A stretch of 64,000 bases of DNA from Salticus scenicus (lineage: Eukaryota; Arthropoda; Arachnida; Araneae; Salticidae), in the NCBI GenBank assembly GCA_963930645.1, contig OZ005655.1:137873456-137937455 (forward strand), given 5' to 3'. The notes beneath the pieces were generated by a model. It was not told the DNA's origin. It worked only from the letters and a program-made list of their open reading frames with translations, and did not search any database. Position numbers and translations under genes: made by a program. Shown piece after piece: positions 34,501-45,800 of the stretch; position 1 is the first letter of the stretch; each line of letters starts with the position of its first letter.

Positions 34501-36352
34501 AGAACGCAATGCTTTTAACTACTTTCGGGTGTCCCTGTATACAAACCAGTAAAGGTATAAACTTCATTTTCAAAAAGGAACATCCGATAGTGAACTTGAA
34601 AAACATATATCAGTCTCAAAAAATTCCACAAATATTTACGAGCATTAGAGCGCGGAGAGCAGACAGACGGACAGACAGACAAACCGAAGTCATTACCACT
34701 TTCCAACCTTGTTGGGAAGTGTTAAAAATGTTAGAATGTGCTAAAAACGCTTAATGTAAACGAAAGTACACTTTTAGCAAATATTTATTAATAGCTCTTT
34801 ATATAACTAAGTATTTTTGTGTTATTCTGTAAATCTAATGCTAATCATGCTATATTCTATGCAAAGTATTTTCTTTTGTGCTTATAAATAACACATTTCA
34901 ATTTTCTAAACCTTCGTTCAAAGTAAAGTTAGTAAAATTTAGTTTATAGAAATATCTCTCATAAAACGCAATGCTTTGGAATACTTTTTTGTGTCCCTGT
35001 ACACAAATCAGAGGTAGTATTTGCTCCATTTTATACAGGAAACATCCGATGGTGAACGTGAATAACATATTTCAATTTCATTAAGATTTGTGTACAGTAA
35101 GGGTATGGAAATATGGTTTATAGAAATGCCTCTCATAGAGCACAATACTTTGAAATATTTTAGCGGGTCCTTGTACACAAACTATTAGAGGTATAAACTC
35201 CATTTTCAACAGGGAACATCCGATAGTGAACTTGTATAACATATATAAATTTCATTAAGATTTTTGTACGGTAAGGGTATGGTTTACAGAAATGCCTCTC
35301 ATAGAACACAATGCTTTGAAATATTTTCGGGGGTCCCTGTACACAAACCAATAGAGGTATAAACACCATTTTCAATAGGAAACATCCTATATTGAACTTG
35401 AGTAACATATATCAGTTTAAAAAAATTCCATAAATATTTACGGGAGTTAGAACGCGGGCAGACGGACGGACAGACGGACAGATACACAAATTGGTATCAT
35501 ATTCACACTTAAAAAAATGTTAGGAAGTGTTAAAAACGCTTAATGTAAACGAAAGTAGAATTCTAGCAAATTTTTAATTATAGCTCTTAATATAATAGAA
35601 TATTTTTGTATCACCCTATAAATCTAATGCTAATCATGCTATAATCTATGTACATCATTCTTTTGTGCATATAAATAACATATTTCAATTTCCTAAAACT
35701 TCATGGAAAGTAAAATTATTAATATTTGATTTATAGAAATATCTCTCATAGAACGCAATTCTTTAGAATACTTTTGAGTGTCCTTGTACATAAAATAGAG
35801 TTGGTATTTAATCCATTTTATACAGGAAAAATCCAATAATGAACTTGAATAACATATTTCAATTTCATTAAGATTTGTGTACAGTAAGGGTATGGAAATA
35901 TGGTTTATAGAAATGCCTCTCATAGAACACAATACTTTGAAATATTTTAGGGGGTCCCTGTACACAAACTAGTAGAGGTATAATCTCCATTTTCAACAGG
36001 GAACATCCGATAGTGAACTTGTATAACATATATCAATTTCATTAAGACTTTTGTACGGCAAGGGTATGAAAATATGGTTTATAGAAATGCCTCTCATGGA
36101 ACACAATCCTTTGAAATATTTACGGGGGTCCCTGTACACAAACCAGTAGAGGTTTAAACACCATTTTCAATAGGAAACATCTTATAGTGAACTTGTATAA
36201 CATATTTCAATTTCAAGAAATTCCATAAATATTTACGGGAATTAGAGCGCGGACAGACAGACAGAGACAGACAGACAGACGGACAGACAGACAGATAGAC
36301 AGACAAACCCAAGTCATAAACACTTTTCAACCTTGTTGGAAAGTGTTAAAAA
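31345..36352. repeat. Higher-order satellite of ~170 bp monomers
   Basis: About 18 monomers share a CCCTGTACACAAACCAGTAG core (for example at 32248, 33063, 33735, 34359 and 36128) plus CATCCGATAGTGAAC and CTCTCATAGAACACAATGC. Every few monomers comes a ~290 bp linker with a CGGGAGTTAGAGCGCGG-type sequence, a (GACA)n tract and AGTGTTAAAAACGCTTAATG (linkers near 31896, 32523, 33838, 34637, 35440 and 36233). The last three periods are 799, 803 and 793 bp. The ends carry AACACTTTCCAAC and GTTGGAAAGTGTT, and an inner copy of that palindrome is at 34697-34716. Related single copies in inverse orientation are at 46537 and 55606. Short minus-strand frames are shadows of the repeat. Confidence 0.9.
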
Positions 36353-36452
36353 GAAATACCATATACATATTAATTTGAATTTTTTACCTTTTTTTTATAT
36401 TATTAATTCATTAAATCATTTTAATTATTAATTGTTAAATCATTTATTATTT

Positions 36453-36831
36453 CTGTGCTGATAAGTATAAAGGATTTAAGTCCATATTCTTGATTTTTCA
36501 GGAGACGAAAAATAAAGTTTAACTAGCTAAAAACAAACCAGAAAAATCAATTAGGAAAAAGGTATTTCGTTGATTTCTACCCTTTATACTATTCAGTGGT
36601 TATTAACCTTCATGTAATAACGGGAAAAATTGAATTAAATATTTTATACCATACATGAATGGTAAATTTCTGACTTGAACCTTTTTTTACGAATGGATTT
36701 TCTCAAAGACTAAATGACATAGACTTAAATCCTGTATACCAATCGATAGAGAATTTTTTTCTGAGTCTGACTATGTACTTAACTCAAAATCGACAATTTT
36801 GGACTTAAATCATTTATGCTTATCAGTACAG
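36453..36831. mobile_element. 379 bp inverted-repeat MITE
   Basis: The left end CTGTGCTGATAAGTATAAAG and, read inward from the right, CTGTACTGATAAGCATAAAT form a 31 bp inverted pair that continues to GATTTAAGTCC. Further diverged TTAAATCC / TATACCAATCG copies lie inside. It has no ORF. Confidence 0.7.
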
Positions 36832-36894
36832 ATTTATTATAATCATTTTAAATATTTTTTAAGTTTTCCTCTAATTTAGCTAAATTATTTATTA

Positions 36895-38867
36895 CTAGCA
36901 AACCCGTGTGAAATATTCTTTTCTTATTTACCTTTAAAATTTGAAACTCCTAAATGGTATACAAATTTCACCATTTAATTAAAATTTTAATTTACCAGTA
37001 GCCAAATTATTAATAAAGCCAAATTAATATTGTACAATAGTGAAACCAAAATCATTCAAAGAAAGGTTTCCAAATAGAATTCATGGTTCACGACCCAATT
37101 TTCATGCTCCTCAGGCAGTACAATTTTAATATAGGACTCCCACGACGCCTTTTAAATTTTTGTCGTCATGTTGGCGATGACTTTTTACTTCCATTACCCT
37201 ACTACCGTAGATAATGGAAGTATTGTATTCGGTCTGAAAATTCGATATCGGGTTTTCGCCTGATTTACACGTTTTAAGGTCCCCTGAGTCCAAAAAAGTG
37301 GTTTTTGGCAATTGGTCAGTGTGTATGTATGTGTGTGTGTGTGTATGTGGAGAATATTCTGGCTATTATAGCTCAGAAACTAATAAAGATAGAGCTACGA
37401 AACTTTAGAATTGAAATACGTCTGGTGTACAGATGAAATTTCCAAATTTTGGTGAAAATTGAAAAACCGGAAGTGGGACATCGGAAACCGGAAGTGGGAC
37501 CGTAAGTCCGTATCTCAAAAACGGCTCTAACGATTTTCTCCAAACTTGCTTTATAAACACTCTATTAGATGTCCTTTCGAATGATATAGTTAGTTAGTTC
37601 AAGAAAATTGATAGGCGTCCTGTATAAATAGCTCAATTTCAGGCCTCGCAAAGGCGTTCCTTTAAAAACGGTTGTACGGATTTTTTTTTAAACTCTCCAT
37701 TTTAACTCACATTTAAATATGCTTTTGTATGTAATTATTGTTTTCCTGTCAATAATTGAGTTTAACCGGAAGTGGGACATCGGAAACCGGAAGTGGGACC
37801 GCAAGTGCGTATCTCAAAAACGGCTCTAACGATTTTCTTCAAATTTGCTATATAAACACTCTATTAGATGTCCTTTCGAATGATATAGTTGGTTAGTTCA
37901 GGAAAAGTAATAGGCGTCCTGTATAAATAGCTCAATTTCAGGTCTCCCAATGGCGTTCCTTTAAAAACAGCTGTACGGATTTTTTTCAAACTCGCCATTT
38001 TAACTCACGTTTAAATATGCTTTTGTGTGTAATTATTGTTTTCCTGTCAATAATTGAGTTTAACCGGAAGTGGGACATCGGAAACCGGAAGTGGGACCAT
38101 AAGGTCGTATCTCAAAAACGGCTCTAACGATTTTCTTCAAACTTGATATATAAACACTCTATTAGATGTCCTTTCGAATGATATAGTTGGTTAGTTCAGG
38201 AAAATTAATAGGTGTCCTGTATAAATAGCTCAATTTCAGGCAATTGATTACTTGGAAAAGTTTAATTCAGTGTGAATGCATGTTAAGAAAACGATATTAT
38301 TCAAAGAAAACTGTACAGAAATTGCAAAATAAATTATATAATCTAAAATACCGTTCACCACATCTGATAACATATTTAGTATTCTAGAACAAAGAATTTC
38401 AAATATTTTACAAATCAGTCAAGCTAAGAAATTTACTAATTAAATTTATTAATTACTTCTTTAATTAATTCCGTCAAATATCTCCTCAGAATTTCGTAAC
38501 ATATCTGGAAATTGATTAATATATATATTATTATTTTTCTAATTATTATTTTAAATAACTTATTTGACGGATAGAGCAATTTTGTTACTTACTTAAATCA
38601 AAAATGTATATAAAATGTTTATAATGTGCGTAGTACTGGGTAATGGAAGTCGAGTGGCTGTTACACACCAGATTTTTATTATTATTATTATTATTATTTT
38701 CAATAAATAAATAAAATAAAATGAAATAAAATTATTCTTATTTTGTTTATATTTTTTATGATTGGGTTTTTAGTCAATTTATGACACAAAAGTTCATATT
38801 GTGTATACATCTTTAAAATATTGCAGGTTTAAAATGACGCTTGCAAAGATTCTGAAGAAACAACTGT

Positions 38868-38913
<46 letters not shown>

Positions 38914-39130
38914 AAATAATCTCATCAGACAAATGTCGTCATTTTTTCTTATAGTCCATTGAGCTAAATGTCGTCGTTTTACTTATAAGTCCATTGAGCT
39001 ATGTCCACGTGCTTAAATAGTGTTCATGTATAAATATTATTTTTTTATCCTCGCGTATCGTATCGTTTCGACAAAAAATAATTGAAACTGATCCACGTTA
39101 GAGAAATATTATATAGATAATATAGCGGTT
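36895..39130 (-). mobile_element. Non-autonomous Helitron, copy 2, split by insertion
   Basis: On the minus strand this ends CACGGGTTTGCTAG (CTAG at 36895-36898) followed by T, the same 3' end as copy 1, with a weakened hairpin GAAA...TTTC. Segments 36895-37185 and about 38690-39130 together align with copy 1 in reverse order. The break between them is filled exactly by the Helentron-like element 37186-38671, so copy 2 was in place first. A (TA)n tract has expanded at 38871-38910. Confidence 0.7.
37186..38671 (+). mobile_element. Helentron-like non-autonomous element with 300 bp repeats
   Basis: The 5' side has ACTTCCATTACCC (37187-37199) with partner TAATGGAAGT (37212-37221), then GGTCCCCTGAGTCC shared with the 18.8 kb element. 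The core has about 2.6 units of 300 bp, each with AACCGGAAGTGGGACATCGG and GTATCTCAAAAACGGCTCTA (starts near 37466, 37766 and 38065). The 3' side has GGGTAATGGAAGT (38638-38650), CGAG and a GTG...CAC hairpin ending CCAG. Subterminal repeats, minisatellite core and 3' hairpin fit the HINE/DINE-1 plan. It inserted into a T-rich site of the Helitron copy. No gene. Confidence 0.68.
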
Positions 39131-39210
39131 TACAGAGGTAGCCGGAAAAAAAAATAGCTAAATCTCCAATTGGAGGTCGTCATATAGGTTTACATCTATT
39201 CTTTTAAATT

Positions 39211-39795
39211 GCACTGATCGGCATGAAAATTGCTTCTGTCGCTATTTCAGCCTATTCTTATGTAAAATGACCTCCTTAATCTGAGTATGACGCACATTTT
39301 GCTCTATCACCCACTGTTATTTAGAAACGGCCCCCTACTTTTTATCATTTTTCAGTGATTTTATGGCTATAAATTTGATTTTTAGGAGGAGGGAGGACTA
39401 TTTTAATTGTTAAATATCTTCTGAGGGGCTACAGAGATGGAAAATACTAAACCATGGACATTTGCTATAAGGGAAGAATTTTGGAAGGGGATTTACCACT
39501 GAAATTGTGTATTACGTATCTTATATATATATATTAATCTTTTTTAAAACTTTATATATTTTTTTGTTTTTAGTTGTAAAATTAATTCTTTTTCCCTTTT
39601 TCAAATCAAATTCATGGCCATAAAATTATCGAACAGAGAAAAAAAAGGAGGGAGGAGGTGGTGTTTCTAGAAAACGGTGGGTGACTGAGCAAAATGGGAG
39701 TCATATTCGTATTCAGGAGGTAATTTTACATAAGAATCGGCAAGAATAGTATCAGAACTCATTTTTTTTTTTTTTTTTTTTTTTTCAGAGCAGTG
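39211..39795. mobile_element. ~585 bp inverted-repeat MITE
   Basis: The left half runs TGCACTGATCGG, TCTTATGTAAAATGACCTCC, CACCCACTGTT and GGGGCTACAGAGATGGAAA. The right half is its inverted partner with CCGTTTTCTAGAAAC, CATAAGAATCGG and TTTTTCAGAGCAGTGC. Internal homopolymers have expanded. A half copy is at 14299-14620. No transposase; the superfamily is unclear. Confidence 0.75.
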
Positions 39796-40160
39796 CTATC
39801 TTTCATTCTTATTTTATTTGTTTTCAAATCCGCATTTTTTCTGAATACAGGGATGCAAACAGTTTTTCTACACGACGATTAGATTTTTTTAAATTAAGTA
39901 AAGTATAAAATTTAGGTGTCAACACTTCATTTAAATCCATTTCAGGCATTTTAAAAATTACGTGGCACAGTTTTACGGTCTAAAAGTGAGATAAAAAAAA
40001 AATACCAGCTCAAAAACTCAAATATCTTGTTTTATTTTTTATTTCATTTTGCACGGGCGCTTTTTATTTCCTAATTCAAAATTATTAAAAAAAAAAAAAA
40101 CTTTTTCGATACTGTCTGTTTCGAAACTGATTAATATTAATTTTCTTTTCTTTTTCTTTC

Positions 40161-40192
<32 letters not shown>

Positions 40193-40851
40193 TAAGGAAA
40201 TTTTGGAAAAAGCAGAATTTAGTTTAGTACAGAGGACTATTAGGGTTTTTTTTTTTTTTTTTTTTTTCAAATTATTCAATCATATTTTCGATAAATTTTC
40301 GATTTCGATAAATGTCCAACTATCGTAAGAATTCGTAAATTGAAACTAATAGTCCTCAGTCCTTAAAAAAAAAAAAAAAAAAAATCGCAGAAAAATTGAA
40401 TCTATTTTTAGATATTACTTATAACACTATCAAGAATCCTATTGATTTCAATATTCTAACCTAAAAACTTCGTAAGTTATTTCAAATTTACTTTTAGCAG
40501 ACGAAAACTGAGCAAACTTTATATTAAACGTGCATTAAAAGAGAAAAAAAAAAAAAAAAAAAAAAAAAAACAATTTTGCTGTGATGATTTCAGACTAGCT
40601 TCAAAATTTCAGTTACAATTCCGGAAAGAATATCGCTCACTATTAAAACTGAAATTTTAAATTTTCGTAAGTTATTTCAAACATTTAAATTTCTTAAGAT
40701 TTCGGAATAGAGCAAAATGTCCCGTAATCGCCCACTTCAAGAGATATTTTCATCGTAAAATTGTCAGATCACTTTTCGAACAATATTTGGGATACTGACA
40801 TGAGAACTGTTAACCATAAATCTTCTAATTTAAAAATTTCATTAGCTATTA
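39796..40851. other. Homopolymer-rich stretch
   Basis: Long A- and T-runs occur at 40088-40100, 40162-40188, 40248-40267, 40367-40384 and 40544-40570. A small inverted repeat GAGGACTATTAG / CTAATAGTCCTC spans about 40232-40356. I see no gene. Confidence 0.5.
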
Positions 40852-41015
40852 GTAGTGTAAAAAGGAGAGTTCACCAACACGGTGGAGGCGCGCTGAGGCG
40901 TGCGCTGAGGCGTGCGCTGAGCCACGGAGCCACGTAGTCACTCCGCGCCTCCACACGCGCCGCAGGCTCCCCCGCGCCACCACCCCGTCGGTGAACGCCT
41001 CCTTTTTTGCACTAC
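40852..41015. repeat. GC-rich inverted-repeat element
   Basis: A 164 bp island that is GC-rich and CpG-dense stands out from the AT-rich surroundings. Its ends are inverted: GTAGTGTAAAAAGGAGAGTT on the left and GTAGTGCAAAAAAGGAGGCG read inward from the right, both leading to TTCACC. A GCGCTGAGGCGT unit is repeated in the left half. No target duplication was read. It may be a GC-rich MITE, a fragment of a larger element or a structured RNA locus. Confidence 0.6.
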
Positions 41016-41164
41016 TTTGCCACCATCTTAGACGATGGTTCTGTTGCCTTTCAGAGATTGTAAAGTATTTAAACTTTTTGTGTTTGAAAACGAATTTCGG
41101 GACTTAGTACTTTTCGCGATGGAAAATATATTTCAGGGAATTTAATTGAATGAAACAAAGGTAG

Positions 41165-41400
41165 ATGAGTATTATATAATTAAAAACATTTAATGAATGG
41201 TATATAGACTTTAATATTTAGGTGTTGCCACCGGAAGAATAGAAACTTTTGAAGAGTTGTCATTCGGGGATTATAAATTTTTACAGAATTTATAGAAACA
41301 AGGAGTTGGTTGATTCTAATTGTAGGGTAGTTGAGGCGTTTCGAAAGCGTATCCCCCTTCATCAGGATTTTAAGGAATTTTATTATAACTAATTAAATTA
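41165..41400 (-). repeat. Repeat with CTGATGA...GAAAC motif
   Basis: On the minus strand the segment contains CCTGATGAAGGGGGATACGC, then TTTCGAAACGCCTCAAC. Similar CTGATGAAGG...CGAAAC sequences lie at 49728-49765 and 57688-57722. Such motifs occur at the ends of some Penelope-like retroelements, where they can be hammerhead ribozymes, but stem II is not canonical here. Confidence 0.35.
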
Positions 41401-41411
41401 CGACACTCATG

Positions 41412-41465
41412 CTGTAATCTGATTGGTTGATTCTGGGTAAAATACTGTAATCTGATTGGTTAATC
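41412..41465 (+). promoter_or_regulatory. Duplicated inverted CCAAT box (possible NF-Y sites)
   Basis: A CTGTAATCTGATTGGTT segment is repeated 33 bp apart (near 41412 and 41445). Each copy holds ATTGG, the reverse of CCAAT, and CACATTTATAGGC follows at about 41468. They lie about 300 bp upstream of the zinc-finger ORF, so they could belong to its promoter. This is inference from position and motif only. Confidence 0.35.
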
Positions 41466-41762
41466 AATACACATTTATAGGCTTTCATATTACATTCAAG
41501 TAACCCTTTAACATTATGTGATAAATGCAGAAATATTGTTACCTTTAATAAGAAATTGGCGAGATTTTAGCAACAATTTGGCGATATTTAGAATGTGTTT
41601 GGCGATATTTAGGATGTATCTGGCGATAAAAATACGTTTGGCGACAAACTCTCGGTATAAATTGCGAGCGACGGAAAAGTTTCATCAGTTGCTGGCTTAT
41701 TTTCGTGGAGTGCGGACGTTTAATTTGGTTGCTGCGTAATACTCTGACTGTTGGTGCAAGAG

Positions 41763-42059
41763 ATGGATCGACTTGAAGAAATGCCTGTTCAACAAACTTC
41801 TTCATCTACTTCTGATGATATGATGTTGAATTGTCCGACTTGTAATGCTACTTCCTCTAAAAAATCTAACTTGGCTAGACATATGAAGATTCACAGCGGT
41901 CGAAAACCACATCTTTGTGTTATATGTAAGAAAGCATTTGCTAGAAATGATGATTTAAGGAGACATTCGAAAATTCACGAAAAGAACCCCATAGAATATG
42001 AATGCAAGCAATGCAGTGAAACTTTTAGATGGAAATACGAGAAAAAAAAATACGAATAA
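41763..42059 (+). CDS. Short C2H2 zinc-finger protein
   Basis: The frame from ATG 41763 to TAA 42057-42059 encodes 98 residues. After an acidic/Ser-Thr N-terminus (about 25 residues) come two complete fingers: CPTCNATSSKKSNLARHMKI-H and CVICKKAFARNDDLRRHSKI-H, both C-x2-C-x12-H-x3-H, joined by a SGRKPHL linker. A third begins CKQCSETFRWKYE but ends in a lysine-rich tail and a stop before its histidines, in an A-run. The protein would bind nucleic acid weakly if at all with two fingers. It may be a truncated gene, a first exon, or part of a mobile element. ATG 41763 is chosen because upstream in-frame codons lack another ATG. Confidence 0.7.
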   Translation: MDRLEEMPVQQTSSSTSDDMMLNCPTCNATSSKKSNLARHMKIHSGRKPHLCVICKKAFARNDDLRRHSKIHEKNPIEYECKQCSETFRWKYEKKKYE

Positions 42060-42940
42060 AAAAAATTAAGTTGATTATAAAATTATTTTAAAATTTTATA
42101 TTTACATAAAAACAAATAAATTATTTTTTATAAAAATGATATAAACATTAGTTAAAGCAGAATTTTAGTTATATTTAAAAACTATTGGTTGCTAAAAATA
42201 AAATAAAAACAAATATTTTATACTAAACATTTCTATTTAAAATTTCGAAATATTAAATTATATAAAAAGTTCAAAGTGTCAAACTATTTTAAATAAAGAT
42301 AAGCAGTTTCTTTAAGATAGATGTTACGCGTGTATTCTATGAATCATAAGCTGCCGAATCATGTGTAATCAAAACTAACGGGTATAAAGATTGAGTTAAA
42401 ATAATTAATAAAAACAACGCATAATTAGGAAAATTCAATAATTTTTATATTTGAAAAGAACTACCCCACATGATTTTTTCACAAAGCATACCGTACAATG
42501 AGTTTAAACGCTTATTACCTACCTATTAGTTAAACTATATTTAAAAAAAAAAAATTAACTGAATAGTGGACGACAAACCACCCTAATATAGTGTAAAATG
42601 AATCAACACATTTTGTTTATGTTTTACAATATCACATATTATTTAAACAATACCTATGAATAATTAACTAAAATACTTTGAATAATTTAAAACGAAAATA
42701 CTTTTAGAAAAAATAGTAATAATAAATTATGAAACTTACTTAAAAATTACTGAAGAAATTTCCCTCTAGCGAAATGCAACCATCAGTCTTGTACACAAAT
42801 GCGAGAAACTGTTTTATCGTTAGACGATGACTCATACAGATAAGAAGAGTGATGAATCATACCTATCTTAGAAGACTTTTGTTGTTAGATTTCTGTGTTT
42901 TCAGAATAATATAAAATAGTTTATAAGGATCATTTACTTA
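42060..42940. other. AT-rich stretch without recognisable genes
   Basis: There is no continuation of the zinc-finger domain in any frame that I can see. The stretch is AT-rich and has no recognised repeat. Confidence 0.45.
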
Positions 42941-42945
42941 AATAA

Positions 42946-44520
42946 TCCATTGAGAGGTGAACTTTGCAATTAACCTGTTAAAATTATGGTAAGAAACTAA
43001 TGTGTTTAAAACAGGATTATTTTACGGTAAGACATCCTTTTCATTCAATAAAATATAAGTGTAATTTTTAATGAAATATTTTAAAATCACTTAATAGAAT
43101 AAAATTAAAAACAGAAGGTAAAAATCTTATTGTTTTAAATAATTAGTTTCTCTAGTTATATTACTAAGTAATAAACTATCTATAAATAATCAGATAGCAA
43201 GAGAGATTTTTGTATAATAACTATATATTATTTTAATATATGCATTACATCGCAGGGTAAAATTTTCAACTTATTTATATGGATTGAAGTAATAAAAATT
43301 ACTCATTTACATAACTGCTAAATTTTATAAGTTGGATATATGATTTAAAAATAAAATACTAAACAAAAATCCGTATGAGAGAATTTGGGTGACACTATCG
43401 CGGAAAGAAATTATCCTTTACAATAAGATTTGCTCAGAATGTCTAAGTGAAAATAACTTACCGTGAGGTCAGTGAGTCATGCAGTTGTATTGAAATTCAT
43501 TTTTTTTAGTTAATGAGACAATTATTTTTACTAGCACATAAATGTAATTTTTTATATTATTCCTGTATAGAAAAAATATTAAATAATTCATTAAGTGTTC
43601 AACTTTGCATTTAATCGATTAAATAAAGTTTTACTAAAATATAAGTGTAATTTTTTAATGAAAGGTTTTGAAATCACTTTAACATTATAAGAAAAAACTA
43701 AAAAGAGGTTTTAAAATCACTTAATAGGATAAAATTAAAAACAGAAGTTAAAAATCTTATTGTTTTAAATAATTATTTTCTCTAGTTATAAAACTAAGTA
43801 ATAAAATATCTATCAATAATCAGATAGCAAGAGAGATTTTTTTGTACAATAACTATATATTATTTTAATATATGCATTACATCGCAGGGTAAAATTTTCA
43901 ACTTATTTATACAGATTGAAGTAATAAAAATTACTCATTTACATAACTGCTAAATTTTATAAGTTGGATATATGATTTAAAAATAAAATGCTAAACAATA
44001 ATCCTTATGAGAGAATTTGGGTGACACTATCACAGAAAGAAATTATCCTTTACAATAAGATTTGCTCAGGATGTCTAAGTGAAAATAACTTACCGTGATG
44101 TCAGTGAGTCATGCAGTTGTATTGAAATTCATTGTTTTTAGTTAATGACTGATTAAACTTCTAATGAGACAATTATTTTTACTAGCACATAAATGTAATT
44201 TTTTATATTATTCCTGTATAGAAAAAATATTAAATAATTCATTAAGTGTTAAACTTTGCATTTAATCGATTAAATAAAGTTTTACTAAAATATAAGTGTA
44301 ATTTTTTAATGAAAGGTTTTGAAATCACTTTAACTTTATAAGAAAAAACTAAAAAGAGGTTTTAAAATCACTTAATAGGATAAAATTAGAAATTAAAAAT
44401 CTTATTGTTTTTAGCAATTATTTTATCTAGTTATAAACTAAGTAATAATTTTTTAAACTATTTATAAATGATCGGATAGTAAGAGATTTTTATATAATAA
44501 CTATATATTATTTTAATATA
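42946..44520. repeat. Tandem array of a ~640 bp unit (about 2.4 copies)
   Basis: The landmark AAAATCACTTAATAGAATAA occurs at about 43083, with variants at 43713 and 44365. Units share ATATATGCATTACATCGCAG, GAGAATTTGGGTGACACTAT and AACTTACCGTGA. Units two and three are closer to each other than to unit one, which diverges near its start. No protein is encoded. Confidence 0.85.
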
Positions 44521-45480
44521 CGCCTTATAGTTAAGTCAGTTTTAGAGGAAAACCAAGAAAATATCCTAACGGGTAGGTTGATGAGTTGGAATATTCTATT
44601 ATACTTAAAGAATCCAGGTACAGAAAAACCGAAATACAATACGCGGAAAAACAGGTGGGATTTTCGGCTAAATCTCCTAAGCAGTGGACGGTAAACATAA
44701 CACACGGTAAAACAACCTACTCACACGACGGCCAAACTAAGAATGAAGGGAAACGTTGAGTTGTAACACCTTATCTACTAGAGATAAGGGCGAATTCTCG
44801 GAAAAGCTGAGTCACCACTCGTTCGTTCATGTACAACATCTTACGAGAAAGTTCGTGAAGGATGACTCATCGGTGACGAGTTTGAATAATTTGCATAACC
44901 GCTAAATTGTATAAGTGAAAATCTTTTAATGTGAGTATTATAGTAATGATAAATTTATTTCATAATCGATAACTCATTTATACATAATCAGGTTCACACC
45001 TTATATAAAATAATACTATATTTAAAAATTTTACTATATAATAAACATTCACATATGGATATTCATAAGGATTAAGACCGATTAATAAAACGAGGGTCCT
45101 ATAAGCGAAATGCATGAGAGTCTTTCTAAGGAATCCTAATCTGTATTTAAGCGAGTTTCAGAGAAAGCCAAGAAAAAAACCCATTCGATTAAGTCGATGA
45201 GTTGGATTCAAACCCAAAACTTTCCCGCTTTAATCATAGAATCGTTCACTAATCACAAGGTTAATGAGTCATTTAGTTGTATTGAAACTTATTGATTACA
45301 AGTATAAACTTATACCATTAAATATTTAACTGTTGGTTCTATAAATGGATTGTTCTGTATGCGAGTCTTCCTAACTTATAGTTAAGCGAGTTTTAGTGAA
45401 AACCAAGAAAAACTACAAACGGGTAGATTGTTAAGCTGAATTTGAACCTAGCATTAAACATAGAATCGTTTGATCTACTA
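44520..45480 (-). mobile_element. Three degraded SINE copies
   Basis: Minus-strand SINE bodies are recognised near 44520-44700, 45105-45260 and 45365-45480 by GAGTCTTTCTAAGGAATCCT, a GCGAGTTT...GAAA(A/G)CCAAGAAAA block and a GATTCAAACCC / ATTTGAACCT B-box complement. They are more diverged than the copies at 53-55 kb and so are presumably older. The tRNA-like heads are eroded. Confidence 0.6.
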
Positions 45481-45610
45481 AAATCCTTGTAACAACATGT
45501 TTATGAACTTTATAAGAAAATGCTTAATAGGGTTTGCATGCGTTAGCTACATTAAACACTTAATTTTTTAACATACATTAAGGTTAGTGGATGAGTGTCA
45601 GGTAATTGAT

Positions 45611-45800
45611 TTAACCCTTTCGTGGTCACGAACGTGTATACGCGGTCGGAGATTTCTACTTCTAAATGGTCACGACCGTTTATAAACGGTCAGCATTTGT
45701 TACTTCTAAATGGTTATGAACGTTATAGCACGGTCGAGAGTTTGTACTTGAAAATGGTCACGGGCGCGTATTCACGTTTGTGCTTTTCCCCTTCGCTCCA
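45611..45800 (+). repeat. piggyBac-like end with 45-50 bp palindromic tandem units
   Basis: TTAACCCTTTCGTGGTCACG resembles a piggyBac terminus next to its TTAA target. Four tandem units follow, each with GGTCACGACCGT-like sequence, an internal palindrome such as CCGTTTATAAACGG, and TACTTCTAAATGGT. No matching right terminus was found nearby. The 63-codon frame across it is a repeat shadow. Confidence 0.55.

Noticed and set aside
33386..35965. Series of 60-90 codon minus-strand ORFs with similar sequences (FENGVYTSTSLCTG pattern)
   Set aside because: The similarity follows from the 170 bp satellite monomer; frames shift between monomers and stops recur.
42946..44520. Exons with splice-like AACTTACCGTGA motifs
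   Set aside because: The motif recurs because of the 640 bp tandem repeat; no open frame accompanies it.
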